Positions 27,472 to 36,363 are shown, counted from the first letter of the stretch. The stretch: 64,000 bases of DNA from Planctomycetota bacterium (GCA_016179685.1 JACPCR010000053.1:62001-126000); one strand, 5' to 3'. Numbers and translations are program-made. Notes: generated by a model not told the origin, from the sequence alone.

Positions 27472-28290
27472 ATGGCCAGAACCCTCAAGATTCTTGTCGT
27501 CGGGGCTCACCCGGACGACGCCGACTTCCAGTTCGGAGGGAGCGCCGCCCTCTATCGACGTCAGGGACACCAGGTTCGTTTCCTCAGCGTGACCAACGGA
27601 TCGACGGGCCATTTCTGCATGGGCGGAGTCGAACTGGCGCGCCGGCGGGCGGAAGAAGCCCGGCGGTCCGGAGAGGTCCTCGGCCTCGAGTACCTGGTCC
27701 TGGACATCCAGAGCGGGGAACTCGAGCCCTCCCTCCCCTACCGCAAGATGCTGATCCAGCACATTCGGGAGTATCGGCCCGATCTCATCGCCACGCATCG
27801 TCCCTGTGATTACCACCCGGATCACCGGTATACCTCCCAGCTCGTGCAGGATGCGGCTTACTCGGTGACCGTGCCGGGCGTCTGTCCCCTGACTCCCCAC
27901 CTGTCCGAGACCCCCGTCATTGTCTACTTGCACGATTCTTTTCGTGTGCCCTCTCCGTTCCGGGCGGACGTCGTGTTGGATATCGACGAAGTGGTCGAGA
28001 AGAAGATGGACATGCTGCATTGCCATACCTCCCAGATGTACGAATGGATGCCGTATAACGGAGGTTACCTGGCGGAGGTGCCGGACGGGCCGGATGCGAG
28101 AAGAGAGTGGTTGGGACACCGGTATCGGGCACGGGATCAGCAGGTGGCCGAGGAATTCCGATCGGTTCTGCTCCGGCTCTACGGAGAGGCCCGGGGCACT
28201 CGGGTGCGCCAGGCGGAGGCCTTCGAGGTATGCGAGTACGGTGCGCCCCTCACCGCGGATCAGTTGCCCATCCTTTTTCCCTTTTTCTGA
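27472..28290 (+). CDS. PIG-L/LmbE-family metal-dependent deacetylase
   Basis: This 272-residue protein opens with KILVVGAHPDDADFQFGGSA, holding the zinc-binding AHPDD motif near residues 12-16. The second metal ligand region is THRPCDYHPDHRYTSQLV. The family removes N-acetyl groups from N-acetylglucosamine-type sugars or thiol precursors such as mycothiol and bacillithiol. No thiol-biosynthesis partner is present, so an amino-sugar substrate is as likely. It is cytoplasmic (no signal peptide). Confidence 0.9.
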   Translation: MARTLKILVVGAHPDDADFQFGGSAALYRRQGHQVRFLSVTNGSTGHFCMGGVELARRRAEEARRSGEVLGLEYLVLDIQSGELEPSLPYRKMLIQHIREYRPDLIATHRPCDYHPDHRYTSQLVQDAAYSVTVPGVCPLTPHLSETPVIVYLHDSFRVPSPFRADVVLDIDEVVEKKMDMLHCHTSQMYEWMPYNGGYLAEVPDGPDARREWLGHRYRARDQQVAEEFRSVLLRLYGEARGTRVRQAEAFEVCEYGAPLTADQLPILFPFF

Positions 28291-28448
28291 AGGACGCCGG
28301 TCCATCGACGCCTGGAGCGTCTCCGCACTGAGTTCCTCGAATTCGCCCCGTCAGAGAATCTTCTTCAAACCCGATGCTGAGCCCGGCGCGGGCAAGACCA
28401 CGAAGCGTCCCCATTCTTCACTGTTCCCAGTGCGGGCGGGGCTTCCCT

Positions 28449-28498
28449 CTCGTTTTCCGGTTCAGAAGTGCTCCCGCACTGCTGAACCGGAAAACGAG
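28449..28498. repeat. Long palindrome, family B copy 5
   Basis: Arms 28449-28471 and 28476-28498 pair 22 of 23 with loop TCCC. The centre AAGTGC/GCACT matches the family B core, but the arms (CTCGTTTTCCGGTTCAG) are unlike the other copies and instead resemble 39508-39555. Confidence 0.75.
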
Positions 28499-28584
28499 CG
28501 CAGTTGAATTCTCCGCCTGCCTCCCTATACTGTTCTGAGGAATCATGGCGCATCGGGCCCGTCCAGCATCCGGGGGCCGGGATC

Positions 28585-29229
28585 ATGCCGAACGAGAAAA
28601 GTTCCACCCGCCAGGAGATTCTGGCGCTGATCAAGCGCCGGGGCGAGGCGACCGTCAAGCAACTGAGCCGGGAAGTGGGCATCTCGTCGATGGGCGTGCG
28701 GCAGCATCTGGCCACGCTGGAGAAAGAAAGGCTCGTTCAGTGGCGAAATGAACGGCAGAAGGTCGGACGTCCGATACAGGTCTACAGCCTGACCGAGACG
28801 GCCGAGAAGCTGTTTCCTTCGACGTACGGGCCTTTGGTGATCAGCCTGCTCGATCAACTGGCCGAGATGGACGGTACGGAGAAGGTCCTCCAGCTCCTGA
28901 AATCCCGGCAGGAGCGTCTCAGGGCGGAATATCGCAAGCGCATGGAGGGTTTAGCGGGCGAGGACCGGTTTCGGGCTCTGGCGAAGATTCGGGACGAAGA
29001 AGGTTACATCTGTGAATCCTTCGTCAACTCCCGGGGAGAGGACTGTCTCGTCGAGCACCACTGTCCCATTGCTTTTGTGGCCCGAAGGTATCCCCAGGTC
29101 TGTTCCTATGAGCAGGACTTGCTGGAGCAGGCTCTGGAAGCCAAACTGGTGCGCAGGGAGTACCTCATATCCGGCGGGAAGAGCTGCAGTTACCAGAAGG
29201 TGCTTCAGAAGGAGTCCGACGATGAGTAG
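28585..29229 (+). CDS. SufR-like iron-sulfur winged-helix transcriptional regulator
   Basis: The start ATG at 28585 (MPNEKSSTRQEIL) is preferred to the TTG-initiated extension at 28504. A DeoR/ArsR-like winged helix spans residues 8-75 (TVKQLSREVGISSMGVRQHL). A C-terminal cysteine cluster follows: C154, C160 (in CPIAF), C173 and C201 (in GGKSCSY), the layout of SufR-type Fe-S sensors. SufR represses Fe-S assembly genes when its cluster is present. The next two genes, an Mrp-type Fe-S carrier and a zinc-ribbon/PCP_red protein, fit as targets. A strong hairpin separates it from them. Confidence 0.82.
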   Translation: MPNEKSSTRQEILALIKRRGEATVKQLSREVGISSMGVRQHLATLEKERLVQWRNERQKVGRPIQVYSLTETAEKLFPSTYGPLVISLLDQLAEMDGTEKVLQLLKSRQERLRAEYRKRMEGLAGEDRFRALAKIRDEEGYICESFVNSRGEDCLVEHHCPIAFVARRYPQVCSYEQDLLEQALEAKLVRREYLISGGKSCSYQKVLQKESDDE

Positions 29230-29270
29230 ACGACTTCGCAAGTGCACCCGCACTTTCGAAGTCGTCTACT
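29225..29270. repeat. Long palindrome, family B copy 2
   Basis: Arms 29225-29245 and 29250-29270 pair 20 of 21 with loop ACCC. It overlaps the stop of the SufR-like gene and is followed by AG, completing the TCTACTAG motif seen after other family B hairpins. It probably separates transcription of the regulator from the mrp operon. Confidence 0.8.
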
Positions 29271-29329
29271 AGAGGGTGGCGGAGCTGCGCTGCCTCGTGA
29301 TGCGGCGGAATCTTTCGCTGGCGGGACCC

Positions 29330-30253
29330 ATGAAAACCTATCGGGACATCGCGGGCGACGGCGGGTCCGATATCGCCGGCCAGGTCGTCGAACAGACGAG
29401 GCGGTTGAGCGTCCGTTTGTCGTCTATCCAACATGCGGTGGCCGTCATGAGCGGGAAGGGCGGAGTGGGAAAAAGCGCCGTTTCCGTGAACCTCGCCGTA
29501 GCGCTGGCCGCCGCAGGATGCCGGGTGGGCCTGCTCGATGCCGATATCAACGGCCCGTCGGTCGCCAAGATGACGGGCGTGCACGGCCAGCGGCCCACCA
29601 TCCTTCCCGAGGGGGTCGTCCCGGTGTCCGGCCCGGCCGGCCTGAAGGTGATGTCCATGGACCTGTTTCTTGCGAGCGACGACTCGCCCGTGGAATGGCA
29701 AGGCCCCTCATCCGAAGCCTACGTCTGGCGTCAGACGATGGAGATGACGGCGGTCCGGGAGTTCCTCTCGGATACCCTATGGGGCGACCTGGACTACCTG
29801 GTGCTGGACTTGCCACCTGGCACGGACCGTCTGCCTAACCTCTCTGGCCTTCTGCCCAAGCTCGATGGTTGCGTAGCGGTGACTCTCCCCTCCGAAATCT
29901 CCCAGTTCGTCGTCCAGAAGTCGATCCAGGCGGCCCGGACCCCGGGCGTCCGCCTGCTCGGCCTTATCGAGAACATGTCCGGATACCTCTGCCCGGGCTG
30001 TCAGGGTCTGCAACCTCTTTTCCCGAGTGGGCGAGTCGAGGCTCTGGCGGCCCGGCAGGGCATCCCCTACCTGGGCCGGATTCCGTTCGATCCCCGTTTC
30101 AGCGAAGCCATGGACCGCGGCTGCCCCGTCGTCCTGGGGAAGCCGGACTCTCCCGTATCCGCCGCGTTCATCTCGATTGCCGCATCGTTGCGGAACATTC
30201 TGGCCCATCGAACATCCCCTCCTCCTTCCAGTCACCGAGGAGTGTCCTCATGA
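29330..30253 (+). CDS. mrp: Mrp/NBP35-family iron-sulfur cluster carrier ATPase
   Basis: The ATG at 29330 (MKTYRDIAGDGG) is chosen; an earlier ATG at 29300 is possible. The deviant Walker A MSGKGGVGKS, the LLDADINGPS switch, LVLDLPPGT and a C-terminal CXXC (YLCPGCQG) that holds the bridging Fe-S cluster are all present. The family receives and transfers Fe-S clusters to apoproteins in the cytoplasm. Its stop overlaps the next start (ATGA), so the two are translationally coupled. The regulator upstream is SufR-like. Confidence 0.92.
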   Translation: MKTYRDIAGDGGSDIAGQVVEQTRRLSVRLSSIQHAVAVMSGKGGVGKSAVSVNLAVALAAAGCRVGLLDADINGPSVAKMTGVHGQRPTILPEGVVPVSGPAGLKVMSMDLFLASDDSPVEWQGPSSEAYVWRQTMEMTAVREFLSDTLWGDLDYLVLDLPPGTDRLPNLSGLLPKLDGCVAVTLPSEISQFVVQKSIQAARTPGVRLLGLIENMSGYLCPGCQGLQPLFPSGRVEALAARQGIPYLGRIPFDPRFSEAMDRGCPVVLGKPDSPVSAAFISIAASLRNILAHRTSPPPSSHRGVSS

Positions 30254-30801
30254 AGTTCCTTTGCGTCGAGTGCGATGAAGGCATGAAACTCGTCCAGTCG
30301 GACCGCCCCTCCGAAGATGCGTTGAGCGCCGTCTTCGAGTGCCCCGGCTGCGGCTGGAGATTCGCTCTGTTGACGAACCCGTGGGAGACGCAGCTTTTGA
30401 AGTCCCTCGATGTCCGCGTGGGTGGGAAATCGGATGCGGCCGCCGCCGAGCCGATGGCCGCGCTGAGGTCGTCGCTGTCGGCGGCCGGGGCCTCTCCTGC
30501 GCCCTCGGGAGGGTCGGACGCGGCCGCCGGCGCTACGCGGCCGAGCTGCCCCTTCGCCGGGATGGTGGCCCAGCAGCAGGCGCACGGCGCGGCGGCCGCG
30601 TCCCCGGCGACGCCGGCGGCCATCCCACCGGCGTCGGTCCCGATGCGATGGACCGAGGAGGCCATGTTGCGCCTGGAGCGCGTCCCGGCCTTCGTCCGGA
30701 ACATGGCCCGGAGCGGCATTGAAGAATTTGCGCGCTCCCAAGGCCTGACGGAGGTCACCGGTGAAGTGATGGACGCGGCGCGCCAGAAATTCGGCATGTG
30801 A
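30250..30801 (+). CDS. Zinc-ribbon protein with C-terminal PCP_red domain
   Basis: This 183-residue protein has an N-terminal ribbon with paired cysteines (FLCVECDEGM; FECPGCGWRF), an Ala/Gly/Pro linker of about 80 residues and a C-terminal helical segment, WTEEAMLRLERVPAFVRNMA onward. That segment matches the PCP_red domain found at the end of light-independent protochlorophyllide reductase subunits and as stand-alone Fe-S-related proteins. It starts within the mrp stop (4-bp overlap), so a joint role in Fe-S delivery is likely. No chlorophyll genes are nearby. Confidence 0.8.
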   Translation: MKFLCVECDEGMKLVQSDRPSEDALSAVFECPGCGWRFALLTNPWETQLLKSLDVRVGGKSDAAAAEPMAALRSSLSAAGASPAPSGGSDAAAGATRPSCPFAGMVAQQQAHGAAAASPATPAAIPPASVPMRWTEEAMLRLERVPAFVRNMARSGIEEFARSQGLTEVTGEVMDAARQKFGM

Positions 30802-30886
30802 GCCTCTCCCCTGGAACGGCATCGAACGCCCCTCCACGGAGGCCACGTTCAGCCTTCCCCCGTCCGCAGAGATGCATATCCCTTCC

Positions 30887-30943
30887 AGGCGCTTGGGGCG
30901 TCAAACTTGAAAGAACGTTTTAAGTTTGAGCTGCACGTTATAG
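30887..30943 (+). repeat. Dispersed ~57-bp hairpin repeat, family C copy 1
   Basis: AGGCGCTTGGGGCG is followed by TCAAACTT...AAGTTTGA and a GC-rich tail ending TTATAGGC. Related copies occur at 41778-41838 (minus strand) and 58744-58798. Confidence 0.75.
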
Positions 30944-30954
30944 GCTTCCGTCTC

Positions 30955-31033
30955 CCCGCCAGGGCTGGGCCGGCGAAGCCGGGCCAACCCCGGCTCTGAA
31001 ATCCGCGAGCCCGAAGGGCGCCGGGGATTTCAA
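30955..31033 (+). repeat. Double-hairpin repeat, family D copy 1
   Basis: A first hairpin (GGGCTGGGCCGGCG...GCCGGGCC-type arms) is followed by TCTGAAATCCGCG...GGGATTTCA. Family D also occurs at 32374-32449 and, inverted, at 41693-41777. Here it ends about 50 bp before the creatininase start. Confidence 0.7.
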
Positions 31034-31081
31034 TAGAATCTTCCGACTCATTCCCTTCCCCTTTTCTTGAAAGGTCTCCCC

Positions 31082-31936
31082 ATGGATTCCCTGGACAAGT
31101 TCCTGTATGCGCATCTCACGTGGCCGGAGGTCAATGAGGCCGTCCTTGCCAAGAAGGTCATTCTTCTTCCCATCGGAAGTACCGAGCAACACGGTCCGCA
31201 CCTGCCGCTCGACGTAGACAATTTTCTCGCCACGAGCGTCTGCCTGGAGGCCGCCAAGCGCCGGCCACGCGAGATGCTCGTCATGCCCAACATCCCCTAC
31301 GGCTACAACGAACATGCTCAGGACTTCCCCGGCACGATCCACGTTCATTACGACCACTTCATCGAGTATTGCCTCGACGTGTGCAAGAGCGTGGCTTACT
31401 TCGGGTTCGAGCGCGTGTTGCTCGTCGATGGGCACGGATCGAACGAGCACCTCTGCGAGTTCATCGCCCGCCGGGCGACCCTCGAGACCCACGCCCTGGT
31501 GGCCTCGACGATGTGGACCAATCTGGCGGTGGAGAAATTCGAGCAAATCCGCGAGTCAGGCTATGGCGGCGCGGCCCATGCCTGCGAGCTTGAAACCTCG
31601 GTCTACCTCTATCTCGATCCGTCAAGGGTCATGATGGACAAAGCGACGGACCACTACGGGGGCGCCACCGGCCCAGCCCGTTCCAGGTTCCTCGGCGCTG
31701 ATCTGACCAAGGGCTGGGGACCCATCCGCCTGATCCAGTGGACCAGTTCGGGGACGCCGAACGGTATTTCCGGCGCGGCGACAAAGGCCACGGCCGAGAA
31801 AGGGAAGGCCATCTTGGATGCCGCGGTGCAGAACCTGCTGGAGTTCATCTCGGAGTTCAGGGCCATGCCGGCCACCCGGCGCGTCGATCACCGCGCGGTC
31901 AAGCCCGATCTCCCGCGCCTGCCCAGCCTGGACTAG
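31082..31936 (+). CDS. Creatininase-family metal-dependent amidohydrolase
   Basis: The ATG at 31082 (MDSLDKFLYAHLTWPEV) replaces a TTG-initiated extension. The 284-residue protein has the family metal-binding signature GSTEQHGPHLPLDVDN, then GYNEHAQDFPGTI, VDGHGSNEH and HACELETS. Besides creatininase, the family includes formamide hydrolases and mycofactocin MftE-like peptidases, so the substrate is open. It is a single gene with the D-type double hairpin in its leader. Confidence 0.9.
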   Translation: MDSLDKFLYAHLTWPEVNEAVLAKKVILLPIGSTEQHGPHLPLDVDNFLATSVCLEAAKRRPREMLVMPNIPYGYNEHAQDFPGTIHVHYDHFIEYCLDVCKSVAYFGFERVLLVDGHGSNEHLCEFIARRATLETHALVASTMWTNLAVEKFEQIRESGYGGAAHACELETSVYLYLDPSRVMMDKATDHYGGATGPARSRFLGADLTKGWGPIRLIQWTSSGTPNGISGAATKATAEKGKAILDAAVQNLLEFISEFRAMPATRRVDHRAVKPDLPRLPSLD

Positions 31937-32027
31937 CGAAACGCCGCCTCAAACCGGCCCGGGTGGCCCGATCGGCCCGAGCCGAAATCAGACGGGTCCG
32001 GGAGAACAGGTCGTGGAAAATCCTGAA

Positions 32028-32243
32028 CTACACGCCCGCGTTGAGAGAGATATGCTCGACGCCCTTGACGCGTAAGATGGAAAGCTTGTCCTCCCGCGCC
32101 AGCCATCCGATCGCCCGGTGCACGCTAACGACGTTGGTCTTGAGCGCCTTGGCCAGCTCGCTCGGGCTTGCCTTGCCGTTCTCGCTCAGGTAGCGCCAGA
32201 TCTGTCCGGCATTCTCGCCGATCGAAGCAATTTCCGGTGCCAT
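32028..32243 (-). CDS. Small winged-helix protein (DUF2582-like)
   Basis: The ATG at 32243 gives a 71-residue protein, MAPEIASIGENAGQIWRYL onward; the frame upstream to 32462 runs antisense through a family D repeat and is not coding. The HTH reads ASPSELAKALKTNVVSVHRA, followed by a wing-like IGWLAREDKLSIL. DUF2582-type proteins are small winged-helix domains of unknown role. It is divergent from the isomerase at 32461 and could regulate it, which is inference. Confidence 0.75.
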   Translation of the reverse strand: MAPEIASIGENAGQIWRYLSENGKASPSELAKALKTNVVSVHRAIGWLAREDKLSILRVKGVEHISLNAGV

Positions 32244-32373
32244 CGGTCGCCTCTCCTTTTCACATTGACCCAAGAAAAAGAACCGCCGATCCGGACTATG
32301 GCCTCCCGGACTGGCATTGCCGGGCAGGACGCGTATTATACTACCAAATCCTGAAAGACGTTTCATTTCATTA

Positions 32374-32449
32374 GACGGGGCTGTCCCGGCGAGGCCGGAA
32401 CAGCCCCGTCTCTGAAATCCGCGGTGTCCGAAGGGCGCAGCGGATTTTA
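32374..32449 (+). repeat. Double-hairpin repeat, family D copy 2 (in a leader)
   Basis: Hairpin one pairs GACGGGGCTG with CAGCCCCGTC around CGGCGAGGCCGG. Hairpin two pairs AAATCCGC with GCGGATTT. The AAAGGAG ribosome-binding site follows directly, so the second hairpin could affect initiation of the gene at 32461. Confidence 0.75.
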
Positions 32450-32460
32450 AAGGAGCTTCC

Positions 32461-33258
32461 ATGAAAATCTCACTGCAAGAAGGACTTCTGCCCGGCCGGA
32501 CACTCGAAGAAAAGCTCGATTTCGCCGAGTCCCTGGGAGTCGAAGGGGTCGAGGTCAGCGGCCGCAGCAGGCCCTACGAGCGCGAGGACCTTCCCAAGGC
32601 GCTCCGGGGGCGGCAGGTGAGGCTCTCTTCCCTCTGCGGCCAGAGCACGTTTGATTTCCTGGACCCGGACCCGAAGAAGCGGCGGGAGAGCATCGAGGAA
32701 TCGAAGCGCAACCTGGCCTTCTGCGGGGAATTCGGCGCGGCGGGCCAGATTGTGCCGCCCATCTTCGGCCCGGCCCGCGTCCCGGACCTGTCCCCGGTGA
32801 TGGACCCGCTCACCATCGAAAAAAAGCTTCTCGTCGAGATCACCAAGGAACTGGCGGCCTACGCGGCCGAACACCGGACCCTCCTCCTCCTCGAGCCGCT
32901 GAACCGTTACGAGCAGCACTTCCTGCGCCGCCAGGCCGACGGCATCGAGATCATCGAGATGGCCGGCCGGCCGAAGGGCGTCGCGCTGCTCAGCGATTTC
33001 TTTCACATGCACATCGAGGAGACGAGCACTCCCGCGGCCCTCCGCTCCGCGGGGAAATGGGTCGGCCACGTTCACATGGCCGATAATACACGGCTCGAGC
33101 CCGGGTCGGGTGATATCGACTGGCACGCCGGCCTCGGCGCCCTCAAGTCCATCGGCTTCACCGGTTACCTCGCCTGGGAATGCGGCATCAGCGGCGACCG
33201 CGCGGTGTCCCTGAAACGCTCCGTGGAGTTCATCCGAGGCGTCCTCGCCTCGTTGTGA
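32461..33258 (+). CDS. Hydroxypyruvate-isomerase-like / sugar isomerase TIM barrel
   Basis: This 265-residue protein of the xylose-isomerase-like TIM-barrel family shows LLLEPLNRYEQHFLR (metal-binding Glu), LLSDFFHMHIEE, VGHVHMADNTRLEPGSGDID and a terminal LAWECGISG. These place it with hydroxypyruvate isomerase and 3-keto-sugar epimerases. AAAGGAG stands 5 bp before the ATG. A role in sugar catabolism fits the many carbohydrate genes of the window. Confidence 0.88.
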   Translation: MKISLQEGLLPGRTLEEKLDFAESLGVEGVEVSGRSRPYEREDLPKALRGRQVRLSSLCGQSTFDFLDPDPKKRRESIEESKRNLAFCGEFGAAGQIVPPIFGPARVPDLSPVMDPLTIEKKLLVEITKELAAYAAEHRTLLLLEPLNRYEQHFLRRQADGIEIIEMAGRPKGVALLSDFFHMHIEETSTPAALRSAGKWVGHVHMADNTRLEPGSGDIDWHAGLGALKSIGFTGYLAWECGISGDRAVSLKRSVEFIRGVLASL

Positions 33259-33307
33259 CCCGACGCCGGCGGGACTTTGGCAGCGGACTTTACGCCAAGT
33301 GCTCAAA

Positions 33308-33351
33308 GGCAGGTCAGGAGACCTGCCCCACGTCACAGATTGGGAAATCTG
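33308..33351. repeat. Twin small hairpins
   Basis: GGCAGGTC/GACCTGCC (33308-33327) is followed by CAGATT/AATCTG (33336-33351), and CCCCAC or TCCCAC follows each. Twin hairpins of this type resemble dispersed repeats known from Planctomycete-like genomes. It lies between the isomerase and the cysteine-cluster gene. Confidence 0.5.
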
Positions 33352-33397
33352 TCCCACCATGATGCGGTGCACTACGGCCGTCAACAGGTTCACCCTT

Positions 33398-34657
33398 ATG
33401 CCCAATGCCCCCGCCCTCATCTTCCCGCCCGAGGTGGATTATGAGTGCACGCGCTGCGGGCGCTGCTGCAGCCATCCCTGGGAAATCCCCCTCGATGCCG
33501 CCTCAGCCGAACGCATCCGCTCCGTCGATTGGTCGAGATTCAAGCCCGACCTGGCTGGTCAGCCGCTGGTGGTCCCTCGGTCCGGCAAGCCAGGTGAGAT
33601 GACCCTTCAGCGGCGTGGCGACTCCTGCGTCTTTCTCACCCCGGACCAGCGCTGTCTGGTCCACCAGGAGCGCGGTCTGGAGTTCAAGCCACGGGCCTGC
33701 CAGCAATTTCCCTACGTATTCACCGAGACGCCCCGTGGCATCTATGTAGGCGTCTCCTTCGCCACGCGGGGGATTCGTTCGGGGACCGGCACGCCCCTCG
33801 CCCGGCACGAGGAGCACCTGCGGGCCCTCTCCGCCGGCGCCTACCACCGGCGAGTCATCCGGGAGCCCGTCGTGTTCGACCCCGACTGGGAGATCACTTT
33901 CGAGGATGCCCTGGCCCTCGAAGGGGGTCTACTCGAGTTGCTCCGCGGCGACGCTACCAGCCTCGAAGACGACCTGGTGGCCGGCGGTGTCTATCTCGAC
34001 CTATTCGGCGAGTTTCTCCGCGGCGAAAGGGGCCGTCAACGCCGACCGGGCCCGGCCTTCCAGGAGGGTTGGGAACGACTGGGTTACCGCCGCATCCGGG
34101 AAATCGCGGCCAAGTTCCGGCCCTCCCCAGCGGCCCGAAGGATGTTCCTTACCAGCTTCGTCATGGGCGTCGAGGCCGCCTTCTCACCCGGATCGCCTGC
34201 ATGGCATGTCGCACGTTCCCTCGCCGCACAGGTCGGCTCGGCTCTCCGCATCGGCCGTATCCGGCTCGGCAGCCTCCAGGCCATCCTCCCCCTTGGGGCG
34301 CACTCCTCCGTCGATTTCGATCCCGGGAACACGGCCCTGACCGACCCTTTGCGCCTTTACCTCCGGCATGTCCTTTTCCGCAAGCGACTCATCCCTTTCT
34401 GCGGGGTGCGCACGGGCTATAGGCTTCTCTGCATCGACTTTGCGTTGGTCCGATGGTTCGCCCAGGCCCGGGCCGCGCTCCAGGGGCGGCGCAGCGTCGA
34501 GCCCGAAGACGTGCCCGAAAGCATCGAGACCGTCGAACGATACTTTGTCCTGCATACCCGGTTCGACCAGGTCTTCGAGCATGCCTGGCTGCAGAAATTG
34601 CTGACCCGGGCCGCTCGTCAGAAGCAGTTTCTAGGTACGATGGTGAGATCCGAATAG
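33398..34657 (+). CDS. YkgJ-family cysteine-cluster protein
   Basis: The ATG at 33398 (MPNAPALIFPPEVDYECTRC) is chosen because the upstream frame crosses the twin hairpins. The CxxCxxCC-type cluster (YECTRCGRCCSHPW) near residues 15-25 is followed by DSCVFLTPDQRCLVHQ and KPRACQQFPY, together forming the zinc- or iron-binding YkgJ/FliB-like domain. The remaining ~280 residues are helical and not recognised. At 419 residues it is longer than simple YkgJ proteins. The biochemical role is unknown; related proteins include lysine N-methylases of flagellin. Confidence 0.8.
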   Translation: MPNAPALIFPPEVDYECTRCGRCCSHPWEIPLDAASAERIRSVDWSRFKPDLAGQPLVVPRSGKPGEMTLQRRGDSCVFLTPDQRCLVHQERGLEFKPRACQQFPYVFTETPRGIYVGVSFATRGIRSGTGTPLARHEEHLRALSAGAYHRRVIREPVVFDPDWEITFEDALALEGGLLELLRGDATSLEDDLVAGGVYLDLFGEFLRGERGRQRRPGPAFQEGWERLGYRRIREIAAKFRPSPAARRMFLTSFVMGVEAAFSPGSPAWHVARSLAAQVGSALRIGRIRLGSLQAILPLGAHSSVDFDPGNTALTDPLRLYLRHVLFRKRLIPFCGVRTGYRLLCIDFALVRWFAQARAALQGRRSVEPEDVPESIETVERYFVLHTRFDQVFEHAWLQKLLTRAARQKQFLGTMVRSE

Positions 34658-34896
34658 ACACCTGGGTTGTAGTCCACGCCCGCAAGCGGCGTCGGTGACG
34701 TCAGTCTTGGTCGGGAGTAGCCGACGGCCGTAAAGGGACAGGTCCGGGAGGCTGAAGGGATCAACAAACCTATTCCTTCTTGGCTGGACTTGCTCCTACA
34801 GCCTCCCATCGGGATTCCTCCGGTATACCGCCTTCGACCGGGCCCGAAATTTCATTGGGTGTCCATTGGGTTGCGGGTATCACCCGCCTTGGGAAC

Positions 34897-36363
34897 TCAC
34901 GTGATCCAGTACGAATAGAGCCGCGCGGATCGCAGGGAAAATTGAAGGCTCACGGGTCGGCCGGCCAGACTCGCCAGTCCTGACTGCGGCCACCGCACCA
35001 AGGTATCGAGGAGGTCGCCCCGGACCGGCGAGGACGGCACGAAGCCAGGGAGGGGCATGCCCGACTCATCGCAGACTTGTACGATCACGTCGCCGGAGAG
35101 GGCATCCGCATTGAGATGCAATTCTCCGGGCGGCGGGAGGAACGGGGTTGTGGTCACCCGACCTCCCTCGATTCCCGCGTCCAAGGAGACGAAGCCGTCC
35201 CTTCGGAGCGTGGCCAGGCAGACGGCGCCCGAATCGCGATCGAGGCCGCGGGCGGGCGGCGGCCCACCGTACTGCTTGATGCCCGTGTAATAGAACCAGA
35301 GCTCGTCCCCACGCGGGACCGGACTCGATGGCCCGATGAGGCAGGCCAGGTCGTAGGCGCCTGCGCCGAGGGGCGACGCGTCCAGGAAGGGCTCGCGTTC
35401 CCCCACGCGCTGCCAGGCCTTGAGATCGCGGCTCGAAGCCACCTGCACGTGGTGGAAACCGCTCCAGTCCCCGTCGCGGCGATAGATGGCCAGGGATTCA
35501 GGTGAAATCTCCCAGTCGCTGAAGCCCGGGTACGGGCCATCGACCTTGCCCGTCCGATAGAAAAAACTGGGCAGGCCGATGTACAGGCTCTCGTAGCGGA
35601 ATACGCCCATGTTGTAGACGTCGACGTTGTACTTCTCGGGGATGTCGTACCACGGCCGCTGCAGCGAGGCATCGGCAAATCGGCGCTCGATCCACCGACG
35701 GCCCCGTTCCTGGTCGAGATCGTCCGAATGAAAAATCAAACCGTGGCTCGCCCAGTGCTCGAAATCCTGGCTCGTGGCCAGATGCACAGCCCGGCCATGC
35801 GGGCCCATCTGCTTCACCGTGGCGATGAAGGTGTGGGTTGCGGCATCCAGGCTCAGGTTGTGCTCGTCCCAGCTCCGCACGCGTTCCTCTCCCAGGGGCC
35901 GCCACGTCCTCCCGTCCGAAACCATCGGAGCGAGGGTCGAGCCCAGGTGGCGGAGACCCTTGTACCGGCGCATGGGGTCCGGATCGTCCGGGTCGCGCAC
36001 CGAGACCATGGGGGCCAGCGGCGCAAAGTTGTTCCGCGTCGAACCGCGGTAGCTGACTTGCCCAAGGATGGTGGCGGTCCAGTGCAGTCCGTCCGTGCTT
36101 TCAAACGCACTGCATCCGCAGCCTTCGACGCCCAGGTCATCGGGTACACCCAGGACCCAGTAACGGAACAGGCCGGCCTCGGAGTCCCAGGACGGGGCAC
36201 TTCGGACCTGCAGGCTATGGATGCCGCCGGCGAGGTCGGGCCGGATCACCGCACCCTTCTTCGATGGCCGGTGGAGCGTCCGCACCAGCCCCTCCATCCG
36301 GGCGATGCCCGGATCATCGAGGAAAAGCTGCCGCTCCCCTTTCTCGGGCTGAAAAGTGAACAT
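34897..36363 (-). CDS. Five-bladed-propeller glycoside-hydrolase-like protein (GH32/43-like fold)
   Basis: The ATG at 36363 (MFTFQPEKGERQLFLDD) is preferred to 36396. This 488-residue protein without a signal peptide shows repeated blade-like motifs: FRYWVLGVPDD, AFESTDGLHWTATILG, SWDEHNLSLDAATHTF, VASSRDLKAWQRVGE and ELWFYYTGIKQYGG. Proteins of this type are common in Planctomycete-like genomes and are often annotated GH32 or GH43-like. The last ~100 residues form a beta-sandwich. Catalytic acids were not assigned. It is divergent from the PhyH gene. Confidence 0.75.
   Translation of the reverse strand: MFTFQPEKGERQLFLDDPGIARMEGLVRTLHRPSKKGAVIRPDLAGGIHSLQVRSAPSWDSEAGLFRYWVLGVPDDLGVEGCGCSAFESTDGLHWTATILGQVSYRGSTRNNFAPLAPMVSVRDPDDPDPMRRYKGLRHLGSTLAPMVSDGRTWRPLGEERVRSWDEHNLSLDAATHTFIATVKQMGPHGRAVHLATSQDFEHWASHGLIFHSDDLDQERGRRWIERRFADASLQRPWYDIPEKYNVDVYNMGVFRYESLYIGLPSFFYRTGKVDGPYPGFSDWEISPESLAIYRRDGDWSGFHHVQVASSRDLKAWQRVGEREPFLDASPLGAGAYDLACLIGPSSPVPRGDELWFYYTGIKQYGGPPPARGLDRDSGAVCLATLRRDGFVSLDAGIEGGRVTTTPFLPPPGELHLNADALSGDVIVQVCDESGMPLPGFVPSSPVRGDLLDTLVRWPQSGLASLAGRPVSLQFSLRSARLYSYWIT

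Noticed and set aside
33299..33397. N-terminal extension of the cysteine-cluster protein
   Set aside because: The frame is open but passes through the twin hairpin repeat; the ATG at 33398 begins just before the conserved cluster.
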